Assembly: GCA_963778895.1 (NCBI GenBank)
Contig: CAVZVZ010000001.1
Span: 186,001-250,000 of the forward strand
Length of the DNA: 64,000 nucleotides
Direction of reading: 5' to 3'
Source of the DNA: CAVZVZ01 sp963778895
GTDB taxonomy: Bacteria; Actinomycetota; Acidimicrobiia; Acidimicrobiales; Acidimicrobilacustridaceae
How positions within the stretch are numbered: the stretch's first letter is position 1; every line of letters starts with the position of its first letter. The notes under the pieces were generated by a model. The model saw nothing but the letters and a program-made list of their open reading frames with translations. It was not told the origin of the DNA and did no database searches. Below are positions 53,677 through 62,066 of the stretch, one piece after another. A program made the translations under genes and the position numbers.

Positions 53677-56358
53677 GTGCCATCACCAGTCACGCTTCAC
53701 TACGACTTCGAGCTCGATCCGTTCCAACGGCGCGCCATCGCCGCCCTCGACGCTGATCGCTCGGTGCTGGTGGCGGCCCCGACGGGTTCGGGCAAGACCG
53801 TCGTCGCCGAGCATGCCGTCGCTCACGCCCTCGCCAGCGGGCACCGTGCGTTCTACACCACGCCCATCAAGGCGCTGTCGAACCAGAAGTTCCACGACCT
53901 CGTGCGCCGCTACGGCGAGGAGCGCATCGGTCTGCTGACGGGCGACAACGCGATCAACGGCGACGCACCGATCGTGGTGATGACGACCGAGGTCCTGCGC
54001 AACATGATCTACGCGCGTTCCTCGGCGCTCGACGACCTCCGCTACGTGGTGCTCGACGAGGTGCACTACCTCCAGGACTTCTACCGGGGGCCGGTCTGGG
54101 AGGAGGTCATCGTCCACCTACCGACGTCCGTACGTCTGGTCTGCCTCTCGGCGACCGTGTCGAACGCCGACGAGCTCGCCGATTGGTTGAGCACGGTGCG
54201 CGGCCCGACCGACGTGGTGGTCGAGCAACACCGGCCCGTCGAGCTCGAGAACTTCTACCTCGCCGAAGACCGGTACGAAGATGACCTGGCGCTCGTACCG
54301 ACGTTGATCGACGGACGACCCAACGCTCGGGCCAACCGGTTCGACGCGAACGAACGACCCGCTACCCGCGGCCGCGGTCGCCGCCGGTACGCGACACCGG
54401 GACGGCTCGAAGTGGTCGACCTCCTCGAGCAACAGCAGATGTTGCCGGTGATCTTCTTCATCTTCAGCCGCGCCGCGTGCGACGACGCGGTGCGCTCCTG
54501 CGTGCAGTCCGGCGTGCGCCTCACCACTGACGAAGAGCGCACTCGCATCCGCGAGATCGCCGACCGTCACGTGCGGCAGCTCTCCGACGACGACCTCGCG
54601 ATCCTCGATCACGGCCGATGGCTCGCGAGCCTGGAAGCAGGCTTCGCCGCGCACCACGCCGGGATGGTCCCGCCGTTCAAGGAGGCGGTCGAGGCGTGCT
54701 TCGTCGAAGGTCTGATCAAGGTCGTGTTCGCGACCGAGACGCTGGCGCTCGGCATCAACATGCCGGCGCGGAGTGTGGTGATCGAGAAGCTCACCAAGTT
54801 CACCGGCGAGCGCCACGAGTTCCTCACTCCCGGCCAGTACACGCAGTTGACCGGTCGGGCTGGTCGGCGCGGGATCGACGACCACGGCAACGCCATCGTG
54901 CTGTGGTCGCCGTTCGTACCCTTCGCCGATGTGGGCGCACTGGTCGCGAGTCGCACGTTCAAGCTCACCTCGTCGTTCCGACCGACCTACAACATGGCGG
55001 CGAACCTGGTCCGCCGCTATCCGCCCGACGAAGCGCATCGACTGCTGAACCTTTCGCTTGCGCAGTATCAGGCCGACCGCAGTGTGGTGCGCCTCGAGAC
55101 TCGACTGACCAAGCGTTCGGCCGAGCTCGCCGAGCTCCGAGAGGCCGCACACTGCGACCGCGGTGACGTCGACGAGTACCGCCGAGTGGTCGACGCCACG
55201 CGCTCGTCGGCCGCGGAATCACCCCGCCAGGATGTCGACGCCGCCCTCCAACGCCTGAAACCCGGCGATGTGATCTGGTTGTTCGGCGGCAAGTCGGCGG
55301 GTGCCGCCGCTGTGTTGTCGGTCGCGCAACGCAAGGCTGGGGCGGTACGCCTTCGAGTGCTGACACCGGCTCGCCGCGTGATGAACCTGGGGGCCGCCGA
55401 GTTCGACGATCCGCCGGTCGTCGTCGGACAGGTCGACCTACCGACGCCGTTCGCCCCGCACAACAAGGCGTTCCAGCGGCGAGTGACCGAACGACTGACC
55501 AGACTCCGCGTCGAACGTCCGCGCCGACCCCGCCCGGCGAACGCACCCCGCGGTGAGCATCGCTCGCTCGACGCGAACGACCACCCGGTCGACAGTTGCC
55601 CCGATCGCGACGCTCACCTGCGTGCGGCACGTCGCGCGGACCGTGTGCAACGGGACGTCGACGAGCTCGAGCGCCAGATCCAGGGCAATGCCGGCTCGCT
55701 CGCCCGGCAGTTCGATCGCGTGCTGCAGCTCCTCGAAGGTTGGGGGTACCTCGACGGCTGGCAGCTCACCGCTCGAGGCGACGAGCTCGTCCGGATCTTC
55801 CACGAGAGCGATCTGTTGATCACCGAAGCGCTCAGTACCGGACTGCTCGACGATCTCGACGCAGCGTCGCTCGCCGGACTGGCCTCGTGCTTCACCTACG
55901 AACACCGCTCCAGCAATCCCGCTCCGGACCCTTGGTTCCCCACGCGCGGGGTGAAGGAGCGGTTCGAGCAACTCGACGAGCTCGCCAACGAGCTCAACGC
56001 GGATGAGGTCCGCCTCGGGCTCCAGCCGACTCGGCACCCGGATCCGGGATTCTTCGCGGTGGCGCACGCGTGGGTCGCGGGGGAGGAGCTCGACGAGATA
56101 CTCGCCGACGAGGAGTTCTCCGGCGGCGACTTCGTCCGGAACATGAAGCAGCTGCTCGACCTGTTGCGTCAGATCGGCGACGCCGCGCCGCACCCCACGA
56201 CCGCACGCACCGCCCGGGCCGCGGGCGACGCCTTGTTCCGGGGGGTGGTGTCCGCCTCATCTGCCGTTCGCCCGGACAGCGAAGGTGAGGCCTCCGACGA
56301 CGGTGCCAGTAACGAGGGTGAATCAGTCGACGACGACATAGTGGACGTCACTCCGTGA
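53677..56358 (+). CDS. helY: Ski2-like DEAD/DEAH helicase (HelY)
   Basis: An 893-residue RNA helicase of the Ski2/Mtr4 family. FELDPFQRRAIAALDADRSV and VAAPTGSGKTVVAEHAVAHAL are motifs Q and I, TPIKALSNQKFHDL is Ia, VLDEVHYLQDFYRGPVWEEV is II (DEVH) and LSATVSNADELADWL is III. Motifs V and VI are FATETLALGINMPARSVVI and QLTGRAGRRGIDDHGNAIV. A C-terminal DSHCT-type helical domain follows. GTG 53677 lies 5 bases after tatC. In mycobacteria the same order pafC-tatA-tatC-helY holds. The stop overlaps the next gene as GTGA. Confidence 0.93.
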   Translation: MPSPVTLHYDFELDPFQRRAIAALDADRSVLVAAPTGSGKTVVAEHAVAHALASGHRAFYTTPIKALSNQKFHDLVRRYGEERIGLLTGDNAINGDAPIVVMTTEVLRNMIYARSSALDDLRYVVLDEVHYLQDFYRGPVWEEVIVHLPTSVRLVCLSATVSNADELADWLSTVRGPTDVVVEQHRPVELENFYLAEDRYEDDLALVPTLIDGRPNARANRFDANERPATRGRGRRRYATPGRLEVVDLLEQQQMLPVIFFIFSRAACDDAVRSCVQSGVRLTTDEERTRIREIADRHVRQLSDDDLAILDHGRWLASLEAGFAAHHAGMVPPFKEAVEACFVEGLIKVVFATETLALGINMPARSVVIEKLTKFTGERHEFLTPGQYTQLTGRAGRRGIDDHGNAIVLWSPFVPFADVGALVASRTFKLTSSFRPTYNMAANLVRRYPPDEAHRLLNLSLAQYQADRSVVRLETRLTKRSAELAELREAAHCDRGDVDEYRRVVDATRSSAAESPRQDVDAALQRLKPGDVIWLFGGKSAGAAAVLSVAQRKAGAVRLRVLTPARRVMNLGAAEFDDPPVVVGQVDLPTPFAPHNKAFQRRVTERLTRLRVERPRRPRPANAPRGEHRSLDANDHPVDSCPDRDAHLRAARRADRVQRDVDELERQIQGNAGSLARQFDRVLQLLEGWGYLDGWQLTARGDELVRIFHESDLLITEALSTGLLDDLDAASLAGLASCFTYEHRSSNPAPDPWFPTRGVKERFEQLDELANELNADEVRLGLQPTRHPDPGFFAVAHAWVAGEELDEILADEEFSGGDFVRNMKQLLDLLRQIGDAAPHPTTARTARAAGDALFRGVVSASSAVRPDSEGEASDDGASNEGESVDDDIVDVTP

Positions 56359-56966
56359 CGATCGAGCGCGGGGCCCCATGGGGCACGCCGGGCCGCTTGC
56401 CGGCGAACGGCGTCGTGGTGCACAGCGATGCCGAGGCGCGCGCCGTCGTGGAGTCGTGCCGGCGTGCCGGCCAGCCGCTGCCCACCCTTGGCCTGTTGGG
56501 CGGCGACCTCTGTCGCACACTGGGCGGACCCGGTGACGAGGCTCGCATGCGGTCCGACGACGCCATGACCTTCCAGATCGACGTGGGCGCCGCACTGGTA
56601 GACGGTCGAACGCATTGGTTCGTGGCCCATCTGATCGCGCGCCGCTCGTGGTGGCGAGGCCGGCTCGTGGCCGTCATGAACGCGCAATGGCTCGGAGCAT
56701 GGGACCTCGGCCCGAAGTCCCATCCCGGGGACGGTCTCCTCGACGTCAGCGACGGGAACCCGCCATTTTCGGACCGGCTGGAGGCCCGCCGCCGGCTCCC
56801 TCTCGGGACCCACCTCCCGCACCCCGACATCTCGACGACGCGAACCGATGCGTGGCAGACCGATCTCAGCCCGTCGCTCGACATATGGCTCGACGGCGAG
56901 AAAGTCACCCGGGCTGCGTCGGTGTCGGTGCGAGTCGAGGCCGACGCGCTGTCGGTTGTCGTGTAG
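56355..56966 (+). CDS. Stand-alone protein similar to the C-terminal domain of DAG/YegS lipid kinases
   Basis: A 203-residue protein with MTFQIDVGAALVDG, the motif LVAVMNAQWLGAWDLGPKSHPGDGLLDV (typical of the beta-sandwich domain of diacylglycerol and YegS kinases) and at the end LDIWLDGEKVTRAASVSVRVEADALSVVV. The N-terminal catalytic domain is missing: no GGDGT motif occurs, although GLLGGDLCRTLGG sits in a similar place. It may bind a nucleotide or lipid without kinase activity, or form a complex. GTG overlaps the helY stop. Confidence 0.5.
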   Translation: MTIERGAPWGTPGRLPANGVVVHSDAEARAVVESCRRAGQPLPTLGLLGGDLCRTLGGPGDEARMRSDDAMTFQIDVGAALVDGRTHWFVAHLIARRSWWRGRLVAVMNAQWLGAWDLGPKSHPGDGLLDVSDGNPPFSDRLEARRRLPLGTHLPHPDISTTRTDAWQTDLSPSLDIWLDGEKVTRAASVSVRVEADALSVVV

Positions 56967-56998
56967 GCCGGCTGTCGTCGTGTAGCAGGCCCCAGCAC

Positions 56999-57004
56999 TA
57001 GCCT
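56999..57004 (+). promoter_or_regulatory. -10 box for the M20 amidohydrolase gene
   Basis: TAGCCT lies 6 nt before ATG 57011. Confidence 0.5.
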
Positions 57005-57010
57005 GCGGTC

Positions 57011-58192
57011 ATGAACCTCGAAGACGCCAAGACGCGCTTGTGCGACGAGGTCGACAAGCGAGCCGATGCGCTCCTCGAGGCGTCGCACCAGATCCACGAG
57101 CATCCCGAGCTGGGCTACGAAGAGCAGTTCGCGCACGATCTGTTGACGTCGATCCTCGAGGACGAGTCACTGGCCCCGGATCGCGGCGCGTTCGGTGTCC
57201 CCACTGGATTCTCGGCGCGTGCCGGTTCGGAGGGACCCGTCATCGCAGTTCTGTGCGAGTACGACGCGCTGCCGGGCATCGGTCACGCGTGCGGACACAA
57301 CATCATCGCCGCCGCGGGGCTCGGCGCCGGCCTGGCGACCGCGGCATTGGCCGACGAGCTCGGCGGGCGAGTGCTCGTGCTCGGCACTCCGGCCGAGGAG
57401 GGTGGCGGCGGCAAGGTCCGCATGGCCGACAACGGCGCGTTCGACGGCGTGGACGCGGCGATGATGGTGCACCCCGCCGGAGCCGACCTGTGCACCATGG
57501 ACGCCATCGCGGTCCAACAGATCTGGGTGGAGTACGAGGGCCAGGCGGCGCACGCAGCGGCGTTCCCGTACAAGGGCAAGAACGCGCTCGACGCTGCAGT
57601 GCTCGGCTACATGAACATCGCCGCACTACGGCAACACATCCGATCCGACGAGCGCATCCACGGCATCTTCACCAACGCCGGCGACAAGCCGAACATCGTC
57701 CCGAACTTCTCCTCGGCCCAGTGGTACGTCCGTGCCGCGACCCTCGACCGTCTCGAGCCGTTGAAGAAGCGCGTGCTCGCCTGTCTGCAGGGCGGCGCCG
57801 ACGCGTCCGGTTGCACGATGACCTACGAGTGGAAGGACCCCGCTTACGCGGACCTGCTCGACAACGATCCCTTTATGAAGCTGTACGCCCAGAACGCCAA
57901 GGTGCTCGGTCGGGACGTGCTCGATCCCCGGCTCGATCAGGTCAGCGTGGTCGGCAGCACCGACATGGGCAACGTCAGCCATCTGGTACCGAGCATCCAC
58001 CCGATGATCAAGGTGTCGCCGCTGCCGGTCTCGATCCACACGCCCGAGTTCGCGGGCTACGCCCGCGGCGACGAGGGCGACCAGGCCGTCATCGACGGCG
58101 CCAAGGCCATGGCCATGACGGTGGCGGATCTGTGGCTCCAACCCGAGGTCCTCGCCGAGGTGAAAGCCAGCTTCGACGCCCCTGATCACTGA
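57011..58192 (+). CDS. M20-family amidohydrolase (p-aminobenzoyl-glutamate/ACY1L2-like)
   Basis: A 393-residue metal amidohydrolase. IHEHPELGYEEQFAHDLL is the N-terminal signature; metal ligands lie in HACGHNIIAAAGLGAGLA, LGTPAEEGGGGK and MVHPAG, and the lid domain follows. The closest match by motifs is the AbgB/ACY1L2 branch that cleaves aminoacyl or p-aminobenzoyl-glutamate conjugates. No signal peptide. The gene has its own -10 box and is followed by thyX, an attractive folate connection but unproven. Confidence 0.85.
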   Translation: MNLEDAKTRLCDEVDKRADALLEASHQIHEHPELGYEEQFAHDLLTSILEDESLAPDRGAFGVPTGFSARAGSEGPVIAVLCEYDALPGIGHACGHNIIAAAGLGAGLATAALADELGGRVLVLGTPAEEGGGGKVRMADNGAFDGVDAAMMVHPAGADLCTMDAIAVQQIWVEYEGQAAHAAAFPYKGKNALDAAVLGYMNIAALRQHIRSDERIHGIFTNAGDKPNIVPNFSSAQWYVRAATLDRLEPLKKRVLACLQGGADASGCTMTYEWKDPAYADLLDNDPFMKLYAQNAKVLGRDVLDPRLDQVSVVGSTDMGNVSHLVPSIHPMIKVSPLPVSIHTPEFAGYARGDEGDQAVIDGAKAMAMTVADLWLQPEVLAEVKASFDAPDH

Positions 58193-58249
58193 GCCGTCGT
58201 GCCGCGATCCAGGCCAAATGACATGCGCGGGGGCCTCAGCGTGATGCCC

Positions 58250-58255
58250 TACGCT
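58250..58255 (+). promoter_or_regulatory. -10 box for leaderless thyX transcript
   Basis: TACGCT lies 8 nt before GTG 58264. Confidence 0.45.
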
Positions 58256-58263
58256 GCCCGACC

Positions 58264-59874
58264 GTGACCGTCTACGTCGCCGAGGAGTTCACGCCCGAAG
58301 AGGCGGATGTCCTGCGGCGATACTTCACGAACTTGGACGGCCCGGTCTTCGCCCTGGTCAATCTGCCGGAGGTGGTGAAGGGCGCCCTTTTCGCCCGCTA
58401 CTCCCGGTCGCCGAAGAGCCTGCGGCGCCTGTTCCTCGACGAGTTCGTGGGCGACCTCGACATCACCGGCGACGACGGCGTCGACGCCACCATCGGCCTG
58501 CGCCGCGCCGAAGAGCTCTACGACCGCGTGTTCCTCGAATACGGAGACGACTCCGTCGCCCAGCTCGGTGGGGTCCACCTGGCCTGTGAGCAGGCATCGA
58601 ACCTGCTGACGAAGGTCCTCGAGTGGGGTCGGCTCATGGCCTACCTGGAACAGTCGACGCGCTACATCGCGTACGACGCCCGCCTGGGTGGCCGGTACCG
58701 CTACTACCGCCCGCCGGAGATCACGATGTCGGCGCTCGGCACCCGGTACGTGGGTGACCTCGACCGCCTATTCGACACCTACAGCGAGCTGGTACCGCTG
58801 TTGCAGGACTTCTTCCGCGTCCAGTTCCCCAAGCAAGAGGGCGACTCGGACTTCGTCTACCGCCAAGCCATCCGGGCCAAGGCGTTCGATGCGCTGCGCG
58901 GCATCCTGCCCGCCGCGTCGCTGTCGAACGTGGGCATCTACGGAACCGGCCAGGCCTACGAGATGCTCCTGCTGCGCATGCGCTCGCATCCGCTCCCCGA
59001 GGCACGCCACTACGCCGACCTGATGTTGAACGAGCTGCGCAAGGTGGTGCCGTCGTTCCTCAAGCGAGTCGACCTCGACGATCGCGGCATCGTGTGGAGC
59101 CGCTACTTCGAGACAACGCGTCGCCAGATGGAAGACGTGACCGAGCGCTTGCTCCCTGCCGCCGAGTTCGAGATCGACCAGGCGCCAACCGTGACGCTCA
59201 CGGACTTCGATCCGGATGCCGAGGTGAAGCTCGTCGCGAGCATGCTCTATCCCTACACGAACCTGCCCGAGCAACAGATCGAGGCGCGGGTTCGCGACAT
59301 GACGGTCGCGGAGCGCGTCGATGTCATGAAGGCCTACACCGGCGAACGCAGCAACCGCCGGCACAAACCGGGGCGCGCGTTGGAGCGTCCGTCGTACCGG
59401 TTCGACGTCTTGGCCGATTACGGCGCGTTCCGTGATCTGCAGCGGCACCGCATGCTCACCATCGAGTGGCAGCAGCTCTCGCCCCGGCACGGGTTCGCCC
59501 GACCCGAGGCGGTCGACGCCGCCGGCGCCCGCGAAGCATTCGACGGCGCGATGGACCGGAGCGCGCGGCTGTACGAGGCCTTGTTCGAGGAGTTCCCGGA
59601 GCAGGCGCCCTACGCCGTTTCGTTGGCCTACAACATCCGCTTCGCCATGCAGTTCAACGCGAGAGAAGCCATGCACCTCATCGAACTGCGCACGACACCC
59701 CAGGGGCATCCGGCCTACCGACTGGTCGCGCAGGAGATGCACCGCCTCATCGCCGAGCAGGCGGGCCACACCGCCGTCGCTGAGCTGATGCGCTTCGCCG
59801 ACCATTCGCCCGAGCCCCAGCTCGAGCGCCTCGACGCCGAACGACGGGCCGAAGCCCGCCGCCAGGGCGCCTGA
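58264..59874 (+). CDS. ThyX-like flavin-dependent thymidylate synthase, tandem two-domain form
   Basis: A 536-residue protein twice the normal ThyX length (about 220-250). Both halves look like ThyX. In the first half residues 120-134 read EWGRLMAYLEQSTRY, which keeps the RHR-x7-SxRY spacing but has WGR for RHR. In the second half residues 394-408 read RHRMLTIEWQQLSPR, which keeps RHR but has two extra residues before SPR. It would make dTMP from dUMP using FAD and methylene-tetrahydrofolate if still active. GTG is supported by a -10 box 8 nt upstream. The gene is intact. Confidence 0.8.
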   Translation: MTVYVAEEFTPEEADVLRRYFTNLDGPVFALVNLPEVVKGALFARYSRSPKSLRRLFLDEFVGDLDITGDDGVDATIGLRRAEELYDRVFLEYGDDSVAQLGGVHLACEQASNLLTKVLEWGRLMAYLEQSTRYIAYDARLGGRYRYYRPPEITMSALGTRYVGDLDRLFDTYSELVPLLQDFFRVQFPKQEGDSDFVYRQAIRAKAFDALRGILPAASLSNVGIYGTGQAYEMLLLRMRSHPLPEARHYADLMLNELRKVVPSFLKRVDLDDRGIVWSRYFETTRRQMEDVTERLLPAAEFEIDQAPTVTLTDFDPDAEVKLVASMLYPYTNLPEQQIEARVRDMTVAERVDVMKAYTGERSNRRHKPGRALERPSYRFDVLADYGAFRDLQRHRMLTIEWQQLSPRHGFARPEAVDAAGAREAFDGAMDRSARLYEALFEEFPEQAPYAVSLAYNIRFAMQFNAREAMHLIELRTTPQGHPAYRLVAQEMHRLIAEQAGHTAVAELMRFADHSPEPQLERLDAERRAEARRQGA

Positions 59875-60032
59875 GCCAGCACGCAGCGGGGCGGCATCCT
59901 CACCGCGGCAGGGCCGGTTGGGGAAAAAATTCACTCACAACGTGCACGACCCTGCTGGCGCGTGCCTATCATCCCGCCCGCGGAACCGGCCGGAGCGGCT
60001 CCGACCGCCAAGGCCCCGACAAGAGAGACGAC

Positions 60033-60569
60033 ATGGCTGACGAGGACATCGACGAGGAATTCGAGGACGAGACCCTCGATGTCGAGGAGATCGACGAGGA
60101 AGAGATCCTCGAAGAGGCGGATGACGAGGACGCCGAGTTCGTGGCGGACGGCGATCTGGCCGTGGTGGATGACGCCGTAGAGGACGTGGTCGATGACGCC
60201 GTCGTCGCCCCACCAGCCGAGGCCGCGCCCAAAGCGCGCAAGAAGCGTGACGAGGAAGAAGAGGACGAGGACGAGGCCGACCCCGACGACGTCGAAGCGG
60301 ACCTCGACAAGATCCTCAAGGACCGGATCGCGGCCAACGAGGACGAGGACGAGGACGAAGAGCTCGAAGAACAGGCCCCCCGTACGGTCGGCGAGACGGC
60401 CGACGGCGTGCAGCCGAAAAAGGCCAACGAGTTCATGTGCACCGGCTGCTTCCTGCTGGTCAACGCGGCCCAGTTCGGCCCGCCGGACCATCTCGAGTGT
60501 CCCGTGGGCGAGAGCGTCTGCCCGGCCATGAAGCTGGTCGAGAAGCAATACCAAAAGGCGCGGAAGTAG
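60033..60569 (+). CDS. DUF4193 family protein with an extended acidic region
   Basis: A 178-residue protein. The C-terminal KKANEFMCTGCFLLVNAAQFG and CPVGESVCPAM correspond to the zinc-ribbon of DUF4193, an actinobacterial family of unknown function. The N-terminal 120 residues are extremely Asp/Glu-rich (DEDIDEEFEDETLDVEEID) with KARKKR in the middle. ATG follows AAGAGAGACG. The 158-base gap upstream has TATCAT at about 59965 as a possible -10, and I see nothing else there. Confidence 0.85.
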   Translation: MADEDIDEEFEDETLDVEEIDEEEILEEADDEDAEFVADGDLAVVDDAVEDVVDDAVVAPPAEAAPKARKKRDEEEEDEDEADPDDVEADLDKILKDRIAANEDEDEDEELEEQAPRTVGETADGVQPKKANEFMCTGCFLLVNAAQFGPPDHLECPVGESVCPAMKLVEKQYQKARK

Positions 60570-60611
60570 CCTCGTCTCGCGCCCCTGCCGCGAGATTGGA
60601 CCATCACCAAC

Positions 60612-61169
60612 GTGAGCGACCCCGAAGAGTCGAAGACGCCTTTCGAGCACGTGCTCGATGTATGCGTCTACGCGCCGCTGGGGTTCGCGCTCGAGGCCCG
60701 CTCGCTGTTGCCCAAGTTCGTCGATCGCGGTCGCAATCAGATCGTTCTCGCCCGCGTCGTCGGCAAGTACGCCGTCCGCAAAGGCAGCCGCGCCACCGAG
60801 AGCCGCTTCAACCAAGCACAGGAACAGGTCGTGGGCGTCCTTCGGCTGGTGAGCTCCTCACCTGACGATCACGACGTGGCGTCGAACGGCGCGCACAGCT
60901 CGACGACCGACGCAGCGACGACCGACACACGGACGAACGGTGACCGGCCCCCCGCACGGCCACCCGTGTCGGTGGTACCGCGTGTCGAGTCGTCGATCGA
61001 CCCCAGCACGCTCGCCATCCACGACTACGACGCGTTGTCGGCGTCGCAGGTGGTCCCGCGGCTCGAGAGCCTGACCGCCGACGAGCTCGAGGCGGTGCGT
61101 GACTACGAGGCCGGCACGCGCGGGCGCAAGACGATCCTGAACAAGATCGCCCAATTGCAGTCGTCCTGA
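60612..61169 (+). CDS. Lipid-droplet-associated-like helical protein of unknown function
   Basis: A 185-residue protein. The N-terminal half is helical with a hydrophobic stretch (FEHVLDVCVYAPLGFALEARSLLPKFV), the middle is Ser/Thr/Pro-rich and low-complexity, and the C-terminus (HDYDALSASQVVPRLESLTADELEAVRDYEAGTRGRKTIL) is conserved in actinobacterial proteins. Function is unknown. GTG start, 42 bases after DUF4193. Confidence 0.6.
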   Translation: MSDPEESKTPFEHVLDVCVYAPLGFALEARSLLPKFVDRGRNQIVLARVVGKYAVRKGSRATESRFNQAQEQVVGVLRLVSSSPDDHDVASNGAHSSTTDAATTDTRTNGDRPPARPPVSVVPRVESSIDPSTLAIHDYDALSASQVVPRLESLTADELEAVRDYEAGTRGRKTILNKIAQLQSS

Positions 61170-61175
61170 CCGGAA

Positions 61176-61664
61176 ATGGAAGCCGCACGCCCCGCCACCC
61201 CCGAGGACGTGCCGCGGATCTCCGAGTTGGCTCGCCTCGCGATCGCGGAGCTGAGCACCCAACGCGGCGGACCACTGTGGGCGAGTCGCGAAGCCCGGGC
61301 CGAACCGTTGGAAGCCTCGCTCACCGCAGCGCTGAATGACGACGTCCACATCGTCCTCGCGGGCACGATCGCCGATGCCGTGATCGGCTACGCCGTGGCC
61401 CACCTCGAACACCTCCGCGACGATCGGCCGCTCGCCGTCATCGACGACCTGTACGTCGAACCCGACGGTCGGGGCGTCGGTGTGGGGGAAGCGATGATGG
61501 ATCTGCTCCTCGCGTGGGCGCGCGAGATGCGAGCAGCCGGGATCGACAGCTTCACCCTGCCGGGCAACCGCGCCACCAAGAACTTCTTCGAGGCACACGG
61601 CCTCACCGCGCGAGCCATCCTCGTGCACCGTGACCTCGCCACCGATGACGATGACACGCCCTGA
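61176..61664 (+). CDS. GNAT-family N-acetyltransferase
   Basis: A 162-residue acetyltransferase. AARPATPEDVPRISELARLAI is the N-terminal helix, AVIDDLYVEPDGRGVGVGEAMMDLLLAWA the acetyl-CoA loop (RGVGVG), and TLPGNRATKNFFEAHGLTAR the end of the fold. The substrate is unknown. It lies 6 bases after the previous gene and overlaps the NUDIX gene. Confidence 0.85.
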   Translation: MEAARPATPEDVPRISELARLAIAELSTQRGGPLWASREARAEPLEASLTAALNDDVHIVLAGTIADAVIGYAVAHLEHLRDDRPLAVIDDLYVEPDGRGVGVGEAMMDLLLAWAREMRAAGIDSFTLPGNRATKNFFEAHGLTARAILVHRDLATDDDDTP

Positions 61665-62055
61665 GCTCTGCGTCGGTGGCATCGCCGTCCTCGACGGCCG
61701 CCTCCTGCTGATCCGGCGAGGTCATGGACCGGCCGCGGGGGAGTGGTCGGTGCCGGGTGGCCGCGTCGAAGCCGGTGAGCTGTTGGCCGAAGCGGTGGTA
61801 CGCGAGGTGAGCGAGGAGACGGGGCTCGAGTGCGTGTGCGGATCACTGGTGGGCTGGGTCGAACGGGTGGACGACGAGTACCACTTCGTGATTCTCGACT
61901 TCGACGTCACCGTGCTCGACGATCGGCCACCGGTCGCCGGCACCGACGCCGCCGAAGCGGCCTGGGTCGAGCTGAGCGACGTGGCCGAGCTACGTCTGGT
62001 CGATGGCCTGGCCGAGTTCCTCCACGAACACGGCTACCTGGACGTGATTGCGTGA
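61645..62055 (+). CDS. NUDIX hydrolase
   Basis: A 136-residue nucleoside-diphosphate-X hydrolase. The NUDIX box GGRVEAGELLAEAVVREVSEETGLE is complete, following GEWSVP. The remainder forms the usual alpha/beta/alpha sandwich. ATG 61645 is chosen; ATG 61651 is possible. It overlaps the GNAT gene by 20 bases and faces the crotonase gene across an 11-base gap. The substrate could be ADP-ribose or a damaged nucleotide, which sequence does not settle. Confidence 0.85.
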   Translation: MTMTRPELCVGGIAVLDGRLLLIRRGHGPAAGEWSVPGGRVEAGELLAEAVVREVSEETGLECVCGSLVGWVERVDDEYHFVILDFDVTVLDDRPPVAGTDAAEAAWVELSDVAELRLVDGLAEFLHEHGYLDVIA

Positions 62056-62066
62056 GCGGCTAGCGG

